Source of the DNA: Geomonas oryzae
GTDB lineage: Bacteria; Desulfobacterota; Desulfuromonadia; Geobacterales; Geobacteraceae
NCBI RefSeq assembly: GCF_004117875.1
Contig: NZ_RAHW01000002.1
Coordinates: 762,389-826,388, forward strand
Direction of reading: 5' to 3'
Length of the DNA stretch: 64,000 nt
Positions within the stretch are counted from its first letter, which is position 1. Every line of letters starts with the position of its first letter. Shown here piece after piece: positions 1-7,800 of the stretch. The notes below the pieces were generated by a model. That model was given only the letters and a program-made list of their open reading frames with translations. It searched no databases and was not told where the DNA came from. Position numbers and translations under genes: made by a program.

Positions 1-1
1 C

Positions 2-334
2 CAGGAGCCGTCCCTGAAGCCGTACATAGACCTACCGCGCATGGCGCAGGCGGCTTCGGACATGGTGAAGGAGGCGCTCGACGCCTTCGTCCGCGGCGAC
101 GATGCCCTGGCCATCAAGGTCTGCCAGGACGACCAGTGCGTCGACGAATTGAACGAGCAGATCCAGCGCGAGCTTTTGACCTTCATGATGGGAGATCCGA
201 AGTGCATCAGCCGCGCCATGAAGATCATCCAGGTCTCCAAGGGGCTCGAGCGCATCGCAGACCACGCAACCAACATCGCGGAGATGGTCATCTTCATGAT
301 CAAGGGGAAGGACATCCGGCATACCATCGCGTAA
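2..334 (+). CDS. phoU: Phosphate-transport regulator PhoU, C-terminal part (cut by window edge)
   Basis: The frame is open from base 2 and encodes about 110 residues ending at TAA 332-334. The visible part starts before the first ATG and contains LPRMAQAASDMV, and near the end IADHATNIAEMVIFM, both typical of the second three-helix PhoU repeat with its metal-binding E/D-x3-D pattern. PhoU is a cytoplasmic protein that links the Pst phosphate transporter to the PhoR kinase. The 5' part and presumably pstCAB lie left of the window. pstS is 1.3 kb downstream on the other strand, so the usual pstSCAB-phoU order is split here. Confidence 0.93.
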   Translation, partial: QEPSLKPYIDLPRMAQAASDMVKEALDAFVRGDDALAIKVCQDDQCVDELNEQIQRELLTFMMGDPKCISRAMKIIQVSKGLERIADHATNIAEMVIFMIKGKDIRHTIA

Positions 335-354
335 GAACTTGAAAAAAATCTAGG

Positions 355-389
355 CAAATCCCCCCTGTCCCCCCTTCGCAAAGGGGGGG
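355..389. repeat. Dispersed C/G-rich palindromic repeat, copy 1
   Basis: The unit is a C-rich arm, the linker TTCGCAAA and a G-run, so it can fold as a hairpin. Near-identical copies occur at 7005-7040, 25885-25923 (inverted), 26008-26042, 28401-28435 and, truncated, around 63855-63873. All copies are intergenic. The rest of 335-623 holds a second C/G-rich palindromic stretch (about 465-560) and a terminator. I see no gene in this gap. Confidence 0.75.
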
Positions 390-563
390 ACGTTAGGGCC
401 CATGCAGCGTCTGCTTCGGGCTTGATGGCTGGGCGGAATGGACTCATTGACAGAGTCGCCGAAGCGTCCCCGCCCCCGAAGGGGGAGGGACAGGGAGGGG
501 GCGCGTAGCGTCGTTCTCCGGCGTCCCCCCTCCCAAACTCCCCCCTCCGGGGGGAGGAGTGAA

Positions 564-600
564 TAAAAAATGCCACGGCGGCTGCCGTGGCATTTTTCTT
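564..600. terminator. Bidirectional intrinsic terminator
   Basis: A nine-base-pair stem (TGCCACGGC with GCCGTGGCA, 571-592) is flanked by an A-run on the left and a T-run on the right. It can therefore end transcription in both directions: the phoU transcript on plus and the stress-protein gene on minus. Confidence 0.8.
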
Positions 601-623
601 TAATGCCGCTGTTTTCGAGACGG

Positions 624-1481
624 CTATTCCACGTGGTGTTCGCCCGGCACGAGCAGCGCCGGAACTTCGATGCGGCGGGTGACCTGTTCGGCGGTGCTTC
701 CCACCATCACCCGCTTCAGTGCCCCCTTACCCTGGCACCCCATGACGACTAACGAATAAAGCCCTGTCTTCCCCCTTGCAATGACTTCTTCCGCCGCATC
801 GCCGCGTACCAGCTCGATGCCTACCTCGCTTGCCCTAAGCCGCTCCAGGCGTCTCTTCTTCGCTTCAAGCAGATACTGCGCATCCTCTTCGGTTCGTCCG
901 TCCTCGGCGTCCTCATCCTTGGGAAGAACGTGCAAGAGCGTGATCGCCGCGCCGTGCTGCTCCAGTGCGATCTTGCCGAGGTAGTCAAGGCCACGCTCCG
1001 ACGCTTCCGAGAAATCGGTGGGGAAAAGGATATGCCTGAACAGGCTGCCGCACCCATCCTCCCCTCCCCCTTGCGCGGCGACGTCGACTCGGTAAAGCAG
1101 CAGCGGCCGCAGGGTACGGGCCAGGAGAGCCGCGGACACGCTCCCCAAGGTGGCAAGCGCGATCACCGCCTTGCTGTGCGAACCGACCACGATCCCGCGC
1201 ACATCATGCTTCACCGCAGCCGCGTCCAGGACCGATGCAGGCATGCCGTGAAGCACCTCGGCGGCAACGTTGATGCCATGCTCTTCGAGCATCTCCTTCT
1301 GTCTCCGAAAAACGCCCTCTTCCTCGGATGACAAAAGTGTTCCAGCAGCGGTTGCAACGGACTCTACCACGTGTACCAACACGATGTCTTTTGTGCCGAT
1401 TTGCTGTAACTGGGCGGCACATGCGATGAGGGAAAATGAAGCAGGAGTCAGATCGGTGCAGACCATCATTTTTCTGAACAT
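624..1481 (-). CDS. Tandem universal stress protein (two Usp domains)
   Basis: A 285-residue cytoplasmic protein with two UspA-type alpha/beta domains, about residues 1-140 and 148-285. The second domain keeps the nucleotide-binding signature G-x2-G-x9-GS (GCQGKGALKRVMVGS). The first has only a degenerate version around VVGSHSKAV, so ATP binding is probably limited to the C-terminal half. The start ATG is preceded by GGAGG. The gene is monocistronic between two terminators. Usp proteins help survival under starvation or other stress; the exact trigger cannot be read from sequence. Confidence 0.9.
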   Translation of the reverse strand: MFRKMMVCTDLTPASFSLIACAAQLQQIGTKDIVLVHVVESVATAAGTLLSSEEEGVFRRQKEMLEEHGINVAAEVLHGMPASVLDAAAVKHDVRGIVVGSHSKAVIALATLGSVSAALLARTLRPLLLYRVDVAAQGGGEDGCGSLFRHILFPTDFSEASERGLDYLGKIALEQHGAAITLLHVLPKDEDAEDGRTEEDAQYLLEAKKRRLERLRASEVGIELVRGDAAEEVIARGKTGLYSLVVMGCQGKGALKRVMVGSTAEQVTRRIEVPALLVPGEHHVE

Positions 1482-1593
1482 GATTGCCTCCTTTAGTACT
1501 GCTTGTTACATTCTCCAAGCTCTTAGGCAAATATCAAGTAAAGATGCACTCAATCACAGTGCGCGGATGAAGCAAGTTCTTGTTTTACAGAGA

Positions 1594-1633
1594 TAAAAAA
1601 ATCCGGGTGACGGCAAATGCCATGCACCCGGAT
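1594..1633 (-). terminator. Terminator of pstS
   Basis: On the minus strand the stem ATCCGGGTG / CACCCGGAT is followed by a run of seven T. It lies 29 bp past the pstS stop codon. Confidence 0.85.
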
Positions 1634-1661
1634 GGATGGTTGTTTCTATTTTCGCTGCGGA

Positions 1662-2690
1662 CTACTTGATGGTCTTTATCGTCTTCTGCACCATCTTAAC
1701 CACGCTCTCCGGCAGCGGTGCGTAGAGCATCGGTGCTGCCATCTTCTGTCCCCTGGTCATGGCCCAGTTCAGGAACTCGACCATGTGTTTCCCCTTGGCG
1801 GCGTCCTTCTGTTTTTCGTAGACGAGGAGCCAGGTGAAGCCGACCACCGGGTAAGCGTCCTTGCCGGGCTGGTTCACCAGCGAGATGCGGTAGTCGGCCG
1901 GCATGTTCTTAACCGCCCCTGCTGCGGCGGCGCTCGTCGACTTGATGGAAGGCGCCACGAAGACACCCGCCTTGTTCTTAAGCGATGCGTAGGGGAGCTT
2001 GTTTTCGAAGGCATAGGCAAGTTCGACGTAGCCGATGGAGTACGGGGTGGTCTTGATCTGGCCTGCGACACCTTCGTTACCCTTGCCTCCAAGACCCACA
2101 GGCCACTTGACCGCAGCGCCCGTGCCGACCCTGCTCTTCCACTCCGCGTTCACGCCGGAGAGGTAGTCGGTGAAGATGCTGGTGGTACCTGACCCGTCGG
2201 AGCGGTGCACGACGATGATCGGTTTTGCGGGGAGGTTCACACCCTTGTTGTCGTCGGCGATCCTCGGATCGTTCCACTTGGTTATCTTGCCGAGGTAGAT
2301 ATTGGCCACGTCCTCGGAGTTAAGCTTGATGCCTGAGGGAACGCCGGGGAGGTTGTAGGTGACGACGACGGCGCCCATCACGGTCGGGATGTGGATCAGT
2401 TTGCCCGGAGCGCCCTTCAGCTCCGCGTCGGAGAGGAACTTGTCGCTTGCACCGAAGTCAACGGTCTGCGCGGTGATCTGTTTGATGCCGCCGCCGGAAC
2501 CGATGGACTGGTAGTTGAACTTGACGCTCTTGTCCACCTTGGCGTACTCGGTGAACCATTTGGAGTACAGCGGATACGGAAAGGTTGCGCCCGCTCCGTT
2601 TATGAGTGTTGCTGCGTTTGCCTGGCCTGCGCCGCTCACAGCGGCTACCAGAGCGAGAGCGAAAAATGCTTTTTTGATGGTCTGAATCAT
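1662..2690 (-). CDS. pstS: Periplasmic phosphate-binding protein PstS
   Basis: A 342-residue solute-binding protein of the PstSCAB phosphate ABC transporter. It has an N-terminal signal peptide of about 26 residues (cleavage after GQANA), then GAGATFPYPLYSKW at the mature N-terminus and the phosphate-loop sequence SDGSGTTSIFTDYL, both diagnostic of PstS. Start ATG 2690 has GGAGG seven bases upstream. A Pho box with a -10 element lies upstream (2718-2751), pointing to phosphate-starvation control by PhoB. It is transcribed toward phoU but separated from it by the stress-protein gene, so it is a stand-alone unit. Confidence 0.96.
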   Translation of the reverse strand: MIQTIKKAFFALALVAAVSGAGQANAATLINGAGATFPYPLYSKWFTEYAKVDKSVKFNYQSIGSGGGIKQITAQTVDFGASDKFLSDAELKGAPGKLIHIPTVMGAVVVTYNLPGVPSGIKLNSEDVANIYLGKITKWNDPRIADDNKGVNLPAKPIIVVHRSDGSGTTSIFTDYLSGVNAEWKSRVGTGAAVKWPVGLGGKGNEGVAGQIKTTPYSIGYVELAYAFENKLPYASLKNKAGVFVAPSIKSTSAAAAGAVKNMPADYRISLVNQPGKDAYPVVGFTWLLVYEKQKDAAKGKHMVEFLNWAMTRGQKMAAPMLYAPLPESVVKMVQKTIKTIK

Positions 2691-2717
2691 TCATTTCCTC
2701 CTTTGTCGTTTGTGCAA

Positions 2718-2751
2718 ACTATAGGAGACGAATGTTGCGGTTTCGTTACAG
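2718..2751 (-). promoter_or_regulatory. Pho box and -10 element of pstS
   Basis: Reading the minus strand, CTGTAAC-GAAA-CCGCAAC (2751-2734) gives two 7-bp direct repeats four bases apart, like the PhoB consensus CTGTCAT-N4-CTGTCAT. Ten bases further is TATAGT (2723-2718). The 10-bp spacing matches PhoB-activated promoters, where the Pho box replaces the -35. This is inferred from pattern only. Confidence 0.6.
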
Positions 2752-2787
2752 CCTCAGCAAGAATCTGTGAAGAAGCATCATTCACCA

Positions 2788-2816
2788 TTGACTACATCCG
2801 CCGAGGCGGATATAGT
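2788..2816 (+). promoter_or_regulatory. arsR promoter with ArsR-type operator in the spacer
   Basis: TTGACT (2788-2793), a 17-bp spacer, then TATAGT (2811-2816). The spacer contains the palindrome ATCCGCC-GA-GGCGGAT (2796-2811), so a bound repressor would block RNA polymerase directly. The -10 ends only eight bases before the arsR ATG, and no Shine-Dalgarno sequence is present. Confidence 0.75.
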
Positions 2817-2824
2817 GCCCACCC

Positions 2825-3163
2825 ATGAACGACATCCTGCTTCTCTATAAATCGCTGGCCGATGAGACCCGACTGCGCATCCTCGCGTTGCTTCTTGGTG
2901 AGGGTGAGCTCTGCGTCTGCGACATCATCGCCGCATTGAAACTCCCACAGTCTACCATCTCGCGCCAGCTTGCCATCCTGAAGAGGACCGGGTGGGTCAA
3001 CGACCGCCGCTGCGGCCTCTGGATCTATTACTCCGTGCGTGAGAACGCGGGACCGCAGCGAGAGCTCATCCCGCTTCTGAAAAAACAGCTCCTGAAGACC
3101 AGCACCTCGGCGGACGACCGTGAAACCCTCGCCGGTTTCGGTTGCGACAACAGCTGCGCATAA
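2825..3163 (+). CDS. arsR: ArsR/SmtB-family arsenite-responsive repressor
   Basis: A 112-residue winged-helix repressor. Residues 5-75 form the ArsR domain. The metal-sensing motif ELCVCD (Cys30 and Cys32) sits in the helix used by E. coli ArsR to bind As(III), and the recognition helix follows ([19 protein letters not shown]). A Cys-containing tail (GCDNSC) may add ligands. It heads the ars operon and has a palindrome inside its own promoter, so autorepression is likely. The ATG at 2825 is the only reasonable start, yet it has no ribosome-binding site and lies about where transcription should begin. Confidence 0.93.
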   Translation: MNDILLLYKSLADETRLRILALLLGEGELCVCDIIAALKLPQSTISRQLAILKRTGWVNDRRCGLWIYYSVRENAGPQRELIPLLKKQLLKTSTSADDRETLAGFGCDNSCA

Positions 3164-3179
3164 AAAAATTTGTCCTGAT

Positions 3180-3199
3180 ATATCCGCCGGAACGGATAT
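3180..3199 (+). promoter_or_regulatory. Second ArsR-type operator, upstream of arsC
   Basis: The palindrome ATATCCG-N6-CGGATAT repeats the arsR operator: ATCCGCCG and CGGATAT occur in the same spacing at both sites. It lies 12 bp before the arsC ATG, and TTGTCC at 3170-3175 may be a weak -35. It suggests that arsC onward has its own regulated promoter besides read-through from arsR. Confidence 0.6.
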
Positions 3200-3211
3200 T
3201 GGAGACCGCAC

Positions 3212-3631
3212 ATGCCCAGGAAGAAGATCCTGTTTCTCTGCACCCACAATTCCTGCCGCTCCCAGATGGCCGAGGGGCTTGCGAACCATTTCCTCCGAGA
3301 TGCTGTGGAAGCCTTCTCCGCCGGAACCGAAGCGACCCGCGTGAATCCGCTCGCGGCGAAGGTCCTCTCCGAAATCGGCATCGACATCTCCGGCCAATAC
3401 TCGAAGACCGTGGTGGAGTTCGAAGGGAAAAGCTTCGATCACGTCGTGACCCTCTGCGGGGACGCCAACGACAAGTGCCCCCTCTTCATCGGAGGAGTCA
3501 CGCGCACCCACCACGGCTTCGACGATCCCTCGCGTGTTCAGGGAAGCGAGGAGGAAGTCCTGCCGCAGTTTCGCCGCGTGCGGGACGAGATAAAAACCTG
3601 GATCATGGAAACCTTCGGAGGCGCCAAGTGA
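3212..3631 (+). CDS. arsC: Thioredoxin-type arsenate reductase ArsC
   Basis: A 139-residue enzyme of the low-molecular-weight phosphatase fold that reduces arsenate to arsenite. The catalytic P-loop CTHNSCRS holds Cys10 and Cys15. Cys82 and Cys89 in [13 protein letters not shown] are the shuttle pair of the thioredoxin-coupled (plasmid pI258-like) class, so electrons should come from thioredoxin rather than glutaredoxin. The stop codon overlaps the GTG start of the downstream efflux gene, indicating translational coupling. Two thioredoxin-fold genes lie in the same operon and could be its reductants. Confidence 0.95.
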   Translation: MPRKKILFLCTHNSCRSQMAEGLANHFLRDAVEAFSAGTEATRVNPLAAKVLSEIGIDISGQYSKTVVEFEGKSFDHVVTLCGDANDKCPLFIGGVTRTHHGFDDPSRVQGSEEEVLPQFRRVRDEIKTWIMETFGGAK

Positions 3632-4671
3632 GCGAACATCTTTCCCGCAAACTATCTTTCCTCGACCGCTGGCTGACCCTCTGGATCTTCGCCGCCATGG
3701 CGCTCGGCGTGGGGCTCGGCTACTTCGTCCCGGGCGTCGAGTCCCTGGTGAACCGCTTTCAGGTCGGCACCACGAACATACCGATCGCGGCGGGACTCAT
3801 CCTGATGATGTATCCCCCCTTCGCGAAGGTTAAGTACGAGGAGATGCCCGAGGTCTTCCGCAACAAGAAGGTCCTCGCCCTGTCTCTCATCCAGAACTGG
3901 CTGATCGGGCCGGTGCTCATGTTCGTCTTGGCGGTGCTCCTTCTGCCTGACAAGCCGGAGTACATGGTCGGCCTCATCATGATCGGTCTCGCACGCTGCA
4001 TCGCCATGGTGGTGGTATGGAACGAGCTCGCTAAGGGGAGCACCGAGTACGCCGCGGGCCTCGTCGCCTTCAACAGCATCTTCCAGGTCCTCTTCTACAG
4101 CGTCTACGCGTGGTTCTTCATCACCGTGCTGCCGCCGCTCGTCGGTCTTCAGGGGGTGGCGGTGGACGTGAGCATCGGCGACATCGCGAAAAGCGTCTTC
4201 ATCTACCTCGGCATCCCCTGCATCGCCGGCGCCCTGACCCGCCTCTTCGGCGTAAAAATCATGGGCAAGGAGCGTTACCACCGGGAGTTCGTCCCGAAGG
4301 TCGGTCCCGTCACGCTGATCGCCCTCCTCTTCACCATCGTGGTGATGTTCAGCCTGAAGGGACAGCTGATCGTACAGCTTCCCATGGACGTCGTGCGCAT
4401 CGCAATCCCCATGCTCATCTACTTCATCGTCATGTTCCTCGTCTCCTTCCTGATGGGGAAACGGATGGGAGCCGACTACAGCAAGACCACGACTCTTGCC
4501 TTCACCGCGGCGAGCAACAACTTCGAACTCGCCATAGCCGTCGCGGTGGCGGTCTTCGGCCTGAACTCCGGGGCCGCCTTCGCCGCGGTCATCGGTCCCC
4601 TGGTCGAGGTGCCGGTGATGATCGGTCTGGTCAACGTCGCCTTCTGGTTTCAGCGCCGGATGACGGCGTAA
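3628..4671 (+). CDS. acr3: Arsenite efflux permease ACR3
   Basis: A 347-residue membrane carrier with about ten hydrophobic segments that exports arsenite, the arsC product. Family signatures are [18 protein letters not shown], holding the conserved Cys needed for arsenite transport, and [19 protein letters not shown] chose the GTG at 3628, which overlaps the arsC stop (GTGA): the longer open frame upstream only shadows arsC in another frame, and the N-terminus [16 protein letters not shown] matches ACR3 starts. Known ACR3 proteins are usually 340-400 residues. Confidence 0.94.
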   Translation: MSEHLSRKLSFLDRWLTLWIFAAMALGVGLGYFVPGVESLVNRFQVGTTNIPIAAGLILMMYPPFAKVKYEEMPEVFRNKKVLALSLIQNWLIGPVLMFVLAVLLLPDKPEYMVGLIMIGLARCIAMVVVWNELAKGSTEYAAGLVAFNSIFQVLFYSVYAWFFITVLPPLVGLQGVAVDVSIGDIAKSVFIYLGIPCIAGALTRLFGVKIMGKERYHREFVPKVGPVTLIALLFTIVVMFSLKGQLIVQLPMDVVRIAIPMLIYFIVMFLVSFLMGKRMGADYSKTTTLAFTAASNNFELAIAVAVAVFGLNSGAAFAAVIGPLVEVPVMIGLVNVAFWFQRRMTA

Positions 4672-4684
4672 CGGGGGCGAAACG

Positions 4685-5632
4685 ATGCTGAAACAGACGG
4701 CGGACTACCTCACCTTCGACCTGCTCGGACTCGTTCCCGGGTCTACAAGCGGCGAGGCACTCAACTTCTTTGTCTACGACACGGTGAAGATCTTTCTCCT
4801 GCTCACCTCCATCATCTTCGTGGTGGCGGTGATCCGCTCCTCGTTCCCCCCGGAGAAGACCAAGCGCATGCTCGCGCACAAAAGGGAATATGTGGGCAAC
4901 GTGCTGGCCGCCCTTCTGGGCATCGTCACCCCATTTTGTTCCTGCTCGGCGGTCCCCCTCTTCATCGGCTTCGTCGAGAGCGGCGTGCCGCTCGGGGTGA
5001 CCTTCTCCTTCCTCGTCTCCTCCCCGATGGTCAACGAGGTGGCGCTCATCATGCTCTGGGGGCTCTTCGGCTGGAAGATAGCGGCCATCTATATCGGGAC
5101 CGGGCTGCTGGTGGCGATCGTGGCCGGCATCGTCATCGGGAAACTGAAGATGGAGCGTTACGTCCAGGACTACGTCTGGCAGATGCAGGTGGGACAGGCC
5201 GATCTCGTCATACCGAACTTCAGGGAGAAACTCGATTACGCCCGCGAGTACACGCTCGGGCTCCTGAAAAAGATCTGGCCCTACGTTGTAGTGGGGATCG
5301 GGCTCGGCGCCTTCATCCACGGCTACGTTCCCGCCGATTTTCTGGCGCGCTTCGCGGGTCGCGACAACGCTTTCGCGGTGCCGGTCGCGGTGGCACTCGG
5401 CGTGCCGCTTTACAGTAACGCCGCCGGGGTGATCCCCATCGTGCACGCGCTCATGGAGAAGGGTATGGCGATGGGTACCGTACTCGCCTTCATGATGGCG
5501 GTGACCGCCCTTTCGCTCCCGGAGGCGGTGATCCTCAGTAACGTCCTCAAAAAGCCGCTTCTGGCAACTTTCTTCGGCATCGTCGCCGTAGCGATAACCA
5601 TAGTGGGGTATCTCTTCAACGCCATCCTCTAA
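4685..5632 (+). CDS. ArsP-like permease (DUF318/UPF0718 family)
   Basis: A 315-residue inner-membrane permease with about eight hydrophobic segments. It carries VTPFCSCSAVPLFIGF (Cys85, Cys87), the signature of the family that includes the methylarsenite exporter ArsP, and a second internal copy near GVPLYSNAAGVIP. It lies 13 bp after acr3 and 22 bp before the small thioredoxin. Family members in ars operons are associated with organoarsenical or metalloid export; here I infer only that it belongs to arsenic resistance. No arsM methyltransferase is visible in the window. Confidence 0.85.
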   Translation: MLKQTADYLTFDLLGLVPGSTSGEALNFFVYDTVKIFLLLTSIIFVVAVIRSSFPPEKTKRMLAHKREYVGNVLAALLGIVTPFCSCSAVPLFIGFVESGVPLGVTFSFLVSSPMVNEVALIMLWGLFGWKIAAIYIGTGLLVAIVAGIVIGKLKMERYVQDYVWQMQVGQADLVIPNFREKLDYAREYTLGLLKKIWPYVVVGIGLGAFIHGYVPADFLARFAGRDNAFAVPVAVALGVPLYSNAAGVIPIVHALMEKGMAMGTVLAFMMAVTALSLPEAVILSNVLKKPLLATFFGIVAVAITIVGYLFNAIL

Positions 5633-5654
5633 ACACCCAGAAAAGGAGAACGAC

Positions 5655-5882
5655 ATGAAAATCGAAGTGCTCGGAACCGGCTGTGCAAAATGCAAGACCC
5701 TCTACGAACACACCGTTACCGCGGTCGCCAACAGCGGTAAGGACGCCGAGGTCGTGAAAGTCGAGGACATCCCCTCCATCATGAAATACGGCGTCATGAG
5801 CACGCCCGCCCTCGTCATCGACGGCAAGGTCGCCTTTTCCGGCAAGGTCGCCTCGATCATAGAAATCATGGCGCTTTTGTAG
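5655..5882 (+). CDS. Small thioredoxin-fold redox protein
   Basis: A 75-residue cytoplasmic protein with a thioredoxin/glutaredoxin fold. The CxxC is at residues 10-13 (GTGCAKCK) and the cis-proline segment is VMSTPALVIDGKV. It belongs to the family often annotated redox-active disulfide protein 2. In many bacteria it sits directly after the DUF318 permease, as here. A possible role is donating electrons to ArsC or handling thiol-bound arsenic for the permease; this is inference from position. Confidence 0.88.
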   Translation: MKIEVLGTGCAKCKTLYEHTVTAVANSGKDAEVVKVEDIPSIMKYGVMSTPALVIDGKVAFSGKVASIIEIMALL

Positions 5883-5910
5883 CCGCCGACAAAACGGAAA
5901 GGAATCCGCC

Positions 5911-6291
5911 ATGAAAATCGCCACCACCCTCGCGCTTTTACTCGCCTGCGCCACCCTCGCCCATGCCGAGCTTCCCTCCGCAACGGATGCCGCGGTGGCG
6001 AACGCGCTTCACTCAGGAAAGCCGACCGTCATCGACCTAGGTGCCCGTACCTGCATCCCTTGCAAGAAGATGGCGCCGATCCTGGAAAACCTCGCCGCCG
6101 AGTACCGCGGCAAAGCAGCCGTCCTCTTCATCGACGTCAACGCAAACCAGGCGGCAGCCGACAAGTTCCGCGTGCAGATGATTCCGACCCAGATCTTCTT
6201 CGATAAGAACGGCAAGGAGATCAAGCGGCACATCGGGTTCATGGAAAAGACCGAAATCGTCCGGGATCTGAAGGCGGCGGGGCTCAAGTGA
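5911..6291 (+). CDS. Periplasmic thioredoxin-like protein
   Basis: A 126-residue protein with a signal peptide (residues 1-19, cleavage after LAHA), so it acts outside the cytoplasm. The active site is CIPC at 48-51 followed by KKMAPILENLA, and the cis-proline region is VQMIPTQIFFDKNGKE. Its stop overlaps the start of a CcdA-like membrane protein, the usual electron source for periplasmic thioredoxins. The pair would carry reducing power from cytoplasmic thioredoxin across the membrane. Confidence 0.88.
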   Translation: MKIATTLALLLACATLAHAELPSATDAAVANALHSGKPTVIDLGARTCIPCKKMAPILENLAAEYRGKAAVLFIDVNANQAAADKFRVQMIPTQIFFDKNGKEIKRHIGFMEKTEIVRDLKAAGLK

Positions 6292-6986
6292 CCATGCTTG
6301 AGGACATCGAGCGCATCATCGCACTCTACCCGTTCGCGGCATTCGGGGCGGTGTTTCTTGCCGGCGTGCTATCGTCGGCCTCCCCCTGCGTCCTGACCAC
6401 CATCCCACTGGTGGTCGGGTTCACCGGGGGATACGCCGACGGGGACCGGGTGAAGGCGTTTAGTTACTCGCTTTGCTTCGTCGTCGGTCTCGCGCTCACC
6501 TTCACCGCCTTCGGGGCGGCTGCGGGCCTTCTGGGCACGATGTTCGGCACCCTTGGCGGAAAGTGGTACGTAATCGCGGGGAGCATCGCCCTTCTCATGG
6601 GACTGCAGATGATGGAGGTGTACCGGTTCGAACTGCCGTGGCGCAGCGAGTGGCGCCCGCGGCAGGCCGGACTTTTCGGCGCCTTCATCCTCGGCCTTTT
6701 CTTCGGCATCGTCTCTTCCCCCTGTGCAACACCGGTACTCGTAGTGCTGCTCACCCTGGTGGCGAGCAAGGCACAGGTCCTCTACGGTATCGCCCTGCTT
6801 TTTTGCTACGCCATCGGGCACTGCCTCCTCATGCTCTTCGCGGGAACCTGCACCGGGTTCGTCGAATCCTTCGCGAAGTCCAAGGGGATCCAGGGGCTCT
6901 CCACGTGGGCCAAGCGGTCAAGCGGCGCAATCGTCGCCCTAGCGGGTGGATGGTTCGTCTGGCAGGGGCTTGCCTCCTTGCTGTGA
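6288..6986 (+). CDS. CcdA/DsbD-type thiol:disulfide interchange membrane protein
   Basis: A 232-residue protein with six hydrophobic segments and two conserved cysteine motifs, SPCVLTTIP and SPCATPVL, as in CcdA. These shuttle electrons from cytoplasmic thioredoxin to periplasmic partners. GTG 6288 overlaps the stop of the periplasmic thioredoxin gene; ATG 6294 is an alternative start. It is the last gene of the ars operon. Placement next to arsenic genes rather than cytochrome c maturation genes is notable. Confidence 0.88.
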   Translation: MTMLEDIERIIALYPFAAFGAVFLAGVLSSASPCVLTTIPLVVGFTGGYADGDRVKAFSYSLCFVVGLALTFTAFGAAAGLLGTMFGTLGGKWYVIAGSIALLMGLQMMEVYRFELPWRSEWRPRQAGLFGAFILGLFFGIVSSPCATPVLVVLLTLVASKAQVLYGIALLFCYAIGHCLLMLFAGTCTGFVESFAKSKGIQGLSTWAKRSSGAIVALAGGWFVWQGLASLL

Positions 6987-7004
6987 GCGTCCGGCATGTA
7001 AAAG

Positions 7005-7040
7005 CAAATCCCCTCTGTCCCCCCTTCGCAAAGGGGGGGA
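7005..7040. repeat. Dispersed C/G-rich palindromic repeat, copy 2
   Basis: Same element as at 355-389, with the TTCGCAAA linker, directly after the ars operon. A partial second version (TTCGCAAAGGGTGGAACC) follows at about 7106-7123. The remainder of the gap 6987-7297 shows only the promoter at its right end. Confidence 0.75.
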
Positions 7041-7232
7041 CACGACGTCACCGGCTGCGTTTCATGGACACACTGTCCCCTTTCCCGGGAATTTACTGAA
7101 GAACCTTCGCAAAGGGTGGAACCTAGGGCTCATACAGCGCTGCGTGGACAGCCGGACTACGCAGGGCAGTTCCCTGAAGAACCTATAAAACGCCGTCGAC
7201 AGCGTCGCAACTGCAGGCGCGGCTGTTATATC

Positions 7233-7261
7233 TTGACATTCATATTTCTAGATGATAAAAC
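7233..7261 (+). promoter_or_regulatory. Probable promoter of the NifU-like gene
   Basis: A perfect TTGACA (7233-7238) in an AT-rich stretch is followed by a weak -10 candidate, TAAAAC with a 17-bp spacer or GATAAA with 15. The gene starts about 40 bases downstream. Confidence 0.5.
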
Positions 7262-7297
7262 GCCGACCTGTCCGACGCACCTAGCTATGGAGGTATG

Positions 7298-7705
7298 ATG
7301 GCCGAGCTGTTCAGCACCAAGATCTGGGATCACGCCAGGAACCCGCGCAACCTCGGGTTCCTCACCGACGCGGACGTGCTGGTGCAGGCGGGAGATCCCT
7401 CACAGGGAGACGCCTTCCTCTACCTGTTCAAGATCCGTGACGAGCAGATCGAAGCGGCGCGTTTCCTCGCCAAGGGTAACCCTGCCGCAGTAGCCGCCTC
7501 CTCGGTGGCGACCGAACTTGCCGTCGGCAAGTCACTGGACGAAGTGCTGGCCATAGGGTCCGCCGCCATCGCAGGTGCCCTCGGCGGAATGCCGGAGGAG
7601 AAGATGTACTGCTGCCGCATGGCCGCTACCGCGCTCCACACGGCGGTGCACCAGTATCGCAGTTCCGAAGAGGACCCCATCTTTTGCTTCGCGACCGGCG
7701 CCTGA
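7298..7705 (+). CDS. NifU/IscU-like protein lacking two scaffold cysteines
   Basis: A 135-residue protein of the IscU/NifU N-terminal fold. It begins with the family motif DHARNPRNLG. The first cluster-binding site, normally GxPxCGD, reads GDPSQGD, so Cys is replaced by Gln. The second site before VAASSVATEL has no Cys. The third remains as MYCCRMA. It therefore should not assemble a cluster in the normal IscU way. I prefer ATG 7298 over 7295 because GGAGG at 7289-7293 is better spaced to it. It stands alone, with its own promoter and terminator and no iscS nearby. It could be a regulator or a cluster-transfer decoy; function unknown. Confidence 0.8.
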   Translation: MAELFSTKIWDHARNPRNLGFLTDADVLVQAGDPSQGDAFLYLFKIRDEQIEAARFLAKGNPAAVAASSVATELAVGKSLDEVLAIGSAAIAGALGGMPEEKMYCCRMAATALHTAVHQYRSSEEDPIFCFATGA

Positions 7706-7738
7706 GGCGCACTCGCCTCAGCCAACTTACTCAAAACA

Positions 7739-7782
7739 AAAAACTCCGAGAACGCTCAAGGCGCTTTCGGAGTTTTTTTTTG
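7739..7782 (+). terminator. Intrinsic terminator after the NifU-like gene
   Basis: Stem AAACTCCGA / TCGGAGTTT with a T-run of about ten bases. The A-run on the left may let it also serve the convergent aldehyde dehydrogenase gene. Confidence 0.88.
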
Positions 7783-7800
7783 CGGCATTTGTTTAAAGAA

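Noticed and set aside
3142..3627. Long N-terminal extension of the acr3 reading frame
   Set aside because: It runs through arsC in another frame, is rich in Arg/Pro and not membrane-like; the GTG at 3628 overlaps the arsC stop and starts the conserved ACR3 protein.
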